Source: Giesbergeria sp. (GTDB lineage Bacteria > Pseudomonadota > Gammaproteobacteria > Burkholderiales > Burkholderiaceae_C). Taken from it: a DNA stretch of 8,118 nt. The stretch covers positions 1-8,118 of the forward strand of contig JAUYGP010000585.1 in NCBI GenBank assembly GCA_030690515.1. Reading direction: 5' to 3'. Below are positions 5,161 through 8,118 of this stretch, one piece after another. The position numbers and the translations under genes were made by a program. The notes beneath the pieces were generated by a model. It did not search any database, had not been told where the DNA came from, and saw only the letters and a list, made by a program, of their open reading frames with translations. Each line of letters starts with the position of its first letter. Positions within the stretch are counted from its first letter, which is position 1.

Positions 5161-6870
5161 GTGAATCAGCCCTCTCCCGCCATCGTTCCTCAGAGTGCCG
5201 TGCGCCGCTTGCCCCGATGGGCGCTTTTGCTGCTGTGTCTGGCCTACATCCTGCCGGGCTTTCTGGGCCGCGACCCGTGGCGTGGTGCCGATATGACCGC
5301 TTTGGGCTACATGCTCGAACTGGCACAGGGCCATACGCCCTGGCTATCGCCATTGCTGGGCGATCTGCCGCCTGAAACGGACGGACTGCTCCCGTACTGG
5401 CTGGGGGCATGGGCCATACAAATCGGAACACCCTGGCTGGCTCCCGAATGGGCTGTACGCATTCCCTTTGTTCTGCTGCTCTCGCTGACCCTTCAAGCCA
5501 CCTGGTACGCCATCCATGACCTGGCGCGCAGCCCGGGGGCGCAGCCCGTGGCCTTTGCCTTTGGTGGCGAGGCAGAGCCTGCCGACTACGCCCGCGCCAT
5601 GGCCGACGGGGGATTGCTGGCCCTGCTCGCGTGCCTGGGCCTGGCCCAACCCTCCCACGAAACGACTTCGTACCTTGTGCAGTTGTGCTGCACCACCCTG
5701 GTGTTTTTTGGACTGGCGGCAGCTCCCCATCGCAAAGTGTGGTCGTTCCTGGCCCTGATGGTGGGGCTCCCGGGGCTGGCGCTCAGTGGCGCGCCCACGC
5801 TGGCACTGATCTACGGACTGGGGGGCAGTGTGATGTGCCTTTGCGACCCCAACAATGTCGGCGCATCTCGCCCACGGCTTATGGCCATGGGTATGGCACT
5901 GCTGGCATTGGCCGTGACCGCGCTGGCCTGGCAACTGGACCTGTGGCGCTGGCGTGTTGTCTGGCCCCAGAATGGCACGAAGGAATGGGCCAGCCTTGGC
6001 CGTCTGCTCGTATGGTTCACCTGGCCGGCATGGCCTTTGGCTTTGTGGACCTTATGGCGCTGGCGCAAACAGATTCTGAGCCGCCAGCTACATCGCCATT
6101 TGATGTTGCCTTTGTGGTTTGTTGTGATTTCGGTGGGCGCCACCTTGTCCACCCAGCCAGCTGACCGTGCATTGCTGCTGGGCCTGCCCGCACTCGCGGC
6201 CCTGGCAGCCTTTGCACTTCCAACCTTGCGCCGCAGCGTGGCTGCGCTGATCGACTGGTTCACCCTGCTGTTTTTTTCGGTATCCGCCATCGCCATCTGG
6301 GTCATCTGGATCTCCACCCAAACAGGTGTTCCTGCCAAACCTGCAGCCAACGTCGCCAAACTGGCACGTGGATTCGAGCCCGAGTTCTCATTTGTGGCAC
6401 TGGCCTTGGCGCTGCTGGCCAGTGCTGCGTGGTGCGCTTTGGTGTGGTGGCGTGCAGGCCGTCACCGCCAGCCGATATGGAAAAGCCTCGTGCTTCCGGC
6501 TGCAGGCGCCACCTTGAGCTGGTTACTGCTGATGACGCTTTGGCTTCCCATGCTGAACTACGCCCGCAGTGATGCCCCACAGGTTCGTGCCCTTGTGTCT
6601 GCCGCCAACCAACCACCCTGCATGCACATACTCGGGCTGGACCGCGGCCAGATCGCCGCATTGCAATTCCATGGTCAGTTACGTTTGCTGCCTCTCAGCA
6701 ACTCCATCCGCTGTCACTGGCTGATACTGGCTCAAGAAACAGGTGCCGATGATCCCTTCGCAGCCTCCTCTGTGATGCCTAAGCTTCGCCATTGGAAGCT
6801 GCACACGATTCAAGGACGGCCTACCGATCGAAATGACGCCCTCCTGCTGTACCGTTACAGCGCGCCATAG
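5161..6870 (+). CDS. Multi-pass membrane protein, probable glycosyltransferase family 39-like (GT-C fold)
   Basis: A 569-residue inner-membrane protein. About ten to twelve hydrophobic segments are visible, including roughly 20-36, 98-116, 150-163, 171-187, 193-224, 240-258, 281-300, 314-330, 338-353, 362-385, 409-429 and 444-464. A soluble, probably periplasmic tail follows (about 470-569). The first segment is followed by GRDPWRGADMT, with acidic D38 and D44 where GT-C enzymes carry the catalytic acid. PPETDGLLPYWLGAW (70-84) resembles the PPL-YYWL region of ArnT/PMT-like enzymes. From this I infer transfer of a sugar from a polyprenyl-phosphate carrier, acceptor unknown. The start is GTG at 5161, the first start codon after an in-frame stop at 5128, without a clear Shine-Dalgarno; GTG at 5200 is a possible alternative. 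Its last 16 bases overlap the end of phoR on the other strand. Confidence 0.85.
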   Translation: MNQPSPAIVPQSAVRRLPRWALLLLCLAYILPGFLGRDPWRGADMTALGYMLELAQGHTPWLSPLLGDLPPETDGLLPYWLGAWAIQIGTPWLAPEWAVRIPFVLLLSLTLQATWYAIHDLARSPGAQPVAFAFGGEAEPADYARAMADGGLLALLACLGLAQPSHETTSYLVQLCCTTLVFFGLAAAPHRKVWSFLALMVGLPGLALSGAPTLALIYGLGGSVMCLCDPNNVGASRPRLMAMGMALLALAVTALAWQLDLWRWRVVWPQNGTKEWASLGRLLVWFTWPAWPLALWTLWRWRKQILSRQLHRHLMLPLWFVVISVGATLSTQPADRALLLGLPALAALAAFALPTLRRSVAALIDWFTLLFFSVSAIAIWVIWISTQTGVPAKPAANVAKLARGFEPEFSFVALALALLASAAWCALVWWRAGRHRQPIWKSLVLPAAGATLSWLLLMTLWLPMLNYARSDAPQVRALVSAANQPPCMHILGLDRGQIAALQFHGQLRLLPLSNSIRCHWLILAQETGADDPFAASSVMPKLRHWKLHTIQGRPTDRNDALLLYRYSAP

Positions 6871-8118
6871 GCGCGGGCCTCGACCTGGGTTGTGCCATGG
6901 CGTAGCCTGTCGGCAGGAAAGTACACGCTGAACGTCGACCCCTGCCCAAGCACGCTGGCAATTTCCAGCACAGCTCCGTGGCGCTGCAGCACATGCTTGA
7001 CGATGGCCAGCCCCAGACCCGTGCCTCCCGTTTCACGCGAACGGCTGCGGTCGACGCGGTAGAAGCGTTCGGTCAACCGAGGAATATGCTCTGGTGCAAT
7101 ACCGGGTCCGGTATCCCGTACTGAAAAAACACCACGGCCATCGGCAAGAATCTGCCACCGCACGGTGATGCGCCCCCCCGCCGGGGTGTAACGCACGGCA
7201 TTGCCCACCAGATTGGACAGGGCGCTTTGCAACTCCTTCATGCTCCCCGCAATATCTCCCGCCGCAGGCGCTGCGACGGGTTCCGGAAACTCCCATTCAT
7301 GCGGGCGCTCTTGGTCGCGTGTCAACAGGTTCGAGAGCGCCCGCCCCTCCTCCTCGCAGCGCAGCAACAAGGTCTGCACAGGATGCCACTCGCGCATCCC
7401 AGGTAAAGGACTGCCTTCCAGGCGCGAGAGCGTCAGCAGATCCTGCACCACACTATGCATGCGCGTGGCCTGTTGTGCCATCAGGTCCAGATACCGTGCG
7501 CGCTCCTCAGCCGCAAGCTGCAACGTCTGCAAGGTCTCTACAAAACCCATCAACACGGTCAACGGCGTACGAATTTCGTGCGACACATTGGCGACAAAAT
7601 CTCGCCGCATGGCGTCGGCCTGCTCCAGTGCGGTAACGTCCCGCGACAGCAACAAGCTGCGACCGTCGCCATACGGATGCAACTGCACTGCAATTCGCAC
7701 CGGCCGGGACGGCGTGCTGCCACGCCCTTCCAACACCACACTTGCGGAATAATCCTGTGCAGCAAAATAGGCACTGAACTCCGGGTCGCGCACAAGATTC
7801 CGTATGGATTGGAGCGCATCGCGCCGCGAGTCGAATCCAAAATGTGCCGCTGCCATGGCATTGCACCACTCGATACGGCCCTCCTTGTCCAGCAGCACAA
7901 CGCCGTTGGGCGATGCTTGCAAGGCCGCCAATATATCGTCCAGCCGGTTCTGGCTCTCCTGGGCCTGTGCTTCCTGCCTGCGGAGCAGGCGCCGCGTGCG
8001 TTCCACCGCCTCCCCCCATACTCCCCGCAACACGGGCGCCCGGGCTGGTTCGCCCGTCCGCATCCATCCCAGCACCCGGGCGCCGCGCCAAAGATCCAGA
8101 AAAAACCAGATCCATGCG
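6855..8118 (-). CDS. phoR: Phosphate regulon sensor histidine kinase PhoR, N-terminus beyond the right edge
   Basis: The frame is open through the right edge, so only the C-terminal 420 residues are seen. The visible start, AWIWFFLDLWRGARVL, looks like the end of the membrane anchor. The GTG at 8075 (residue 1 in the numbering here) is therefore not taken as the true start. A charged coiled segment (about 20-45) leads into a PAS domain (about 45-145, with ASPNGVVLLDKEGRIEWCN). HisKA follows with phospho-acceptor H166 in SHEIRTP, then the ATPase domain with N-box N292 in LVGNAVRYTP, G1 DTGPGI at 321-326, F-box ERFYRVDRS and G2 GGTGLGL at 350-356. All kinase residues are intact. By family knowledge it phosphorylates PhoB when phosphate is low and associates with the Pst transporter through PhoU. 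phoB would be expected upstream, off the window. The 3' end overlaps the membrane protein gene by 16 bases. Confidence 0.93.
   Translation of the reverse strand, partial: AWIWFFLDLWRGARVLGWMRTGEPARAPVLRGVWGEAVERTRRLLRRQEAQAQESQNRLDDILAALQASPNGVVLLDKEGRIEWCNAMAAAHFGFDSRRDALQSIRNLVRDPEFSAYFAAQDYSASVVLEGRGSTPSRPVRIAVQLHPYGDGRSLLLSRDVTALEQADAMRRDFVANVSHEIRTPLTVLMGFVETLQTLQLAAEERARYLDLMAQQATRMHSVVQDLLTLSRLEGSPLPGMREWHPVQTLLLRCEEEGRALSNLLTRDQERPHEWEFPEPVAAPAAGDIAGSMKELQSALSNLVGNAVRYTPAGGRITVRWQILADGRGVFSVRDTGPGIAPEHIPRLTERFYRVDRSRSRETGGTGLGLAIVKHVLQRHGAVLEIASVLGQGSTFSVYFPADRLRHGTTQVEARAYGAL

Noticed and set aside
4907..5431. Minus-strand frames spanning the end of rpmE2 to the start of the membrane protein
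   Set aside because: They cross a strong terminator and two plus-strand genes, contain no family motif and have no ribosome binding site.
8073..8075. GTG at 8075 as the true start of phoR
   Set aside because: The frame stays open through the right edge with a membrane-anchor-like AWIWFFLDLW stretch, and PhoR proteins have an N-terminal membrane region, so the start lies outside the window.

Overview
The window reads as chromosomal housekeeping DNA from a GC-rich betaproteobacterium, most likely a member of the Comamonadaceae (Acidovorax/Comamonas/Delftia type). The grounds are the trxA-rho-L31 order, a type B L31 directly after rho, an FHA-tailed class III cyclase, a PhoR of the burkholderial kind and GC-rich coding throughout. 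This placement rests on gene content and recalled family resemblance, not on a search. I see no insertion sequence, phage gene, tRNA, rRNA, CRISPR array or other sign of recent transfer.

Layout. Left third, minus strand, read right to left: a flavoprotein of the HI0933/PP_4765 kind (2568-1207), then a soluble adenylate cyclase fused to an FHA domain (1116-190), then the first 52 codons of an unidentified protein (156 to the left edge) behind an excellent Shine-Dalgarno sequence. Middle, plus strand: thioredoxin trxA (2785-3117), transcription terminator rho (3373-4635) and type B ribosomal protein L31 (4737-4994), closed by a strong intrinsic terminator. Next, on the plus strand, is a multi-pass membrane protein resembling family 39 glycosyltransferases (5161-6870). 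Right, minus strand: the phosphate sensor kinase phoR (8118-6855), whose N-terminus lies beyond the right edge. It meets the membrane protein tail to tail with a 16-base overlap.

How the genes fit together: trxA, rho and rpmE2 form a classic conserved block. Each seems to have its own promoter-like -10 element, and read-through from one gene to the next is possible. The flavoprotein and trxA are divergent, and a perfect 17-base palindrome lies in the 216-base region between them. The cyclase may report to partners through cAMP and phosphothreonine binding by its FHA domain, but no kinase or phosphatase partner is in view.

For novelty, most of the window is conserved core genome. The parts that deserve attention are the divergent-region palindrome, the cyclase-FHA protein with its unidentified downstream gene, the rho leader, and the convergent overlap at phoR. 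I found no convincing new multi-gene system.
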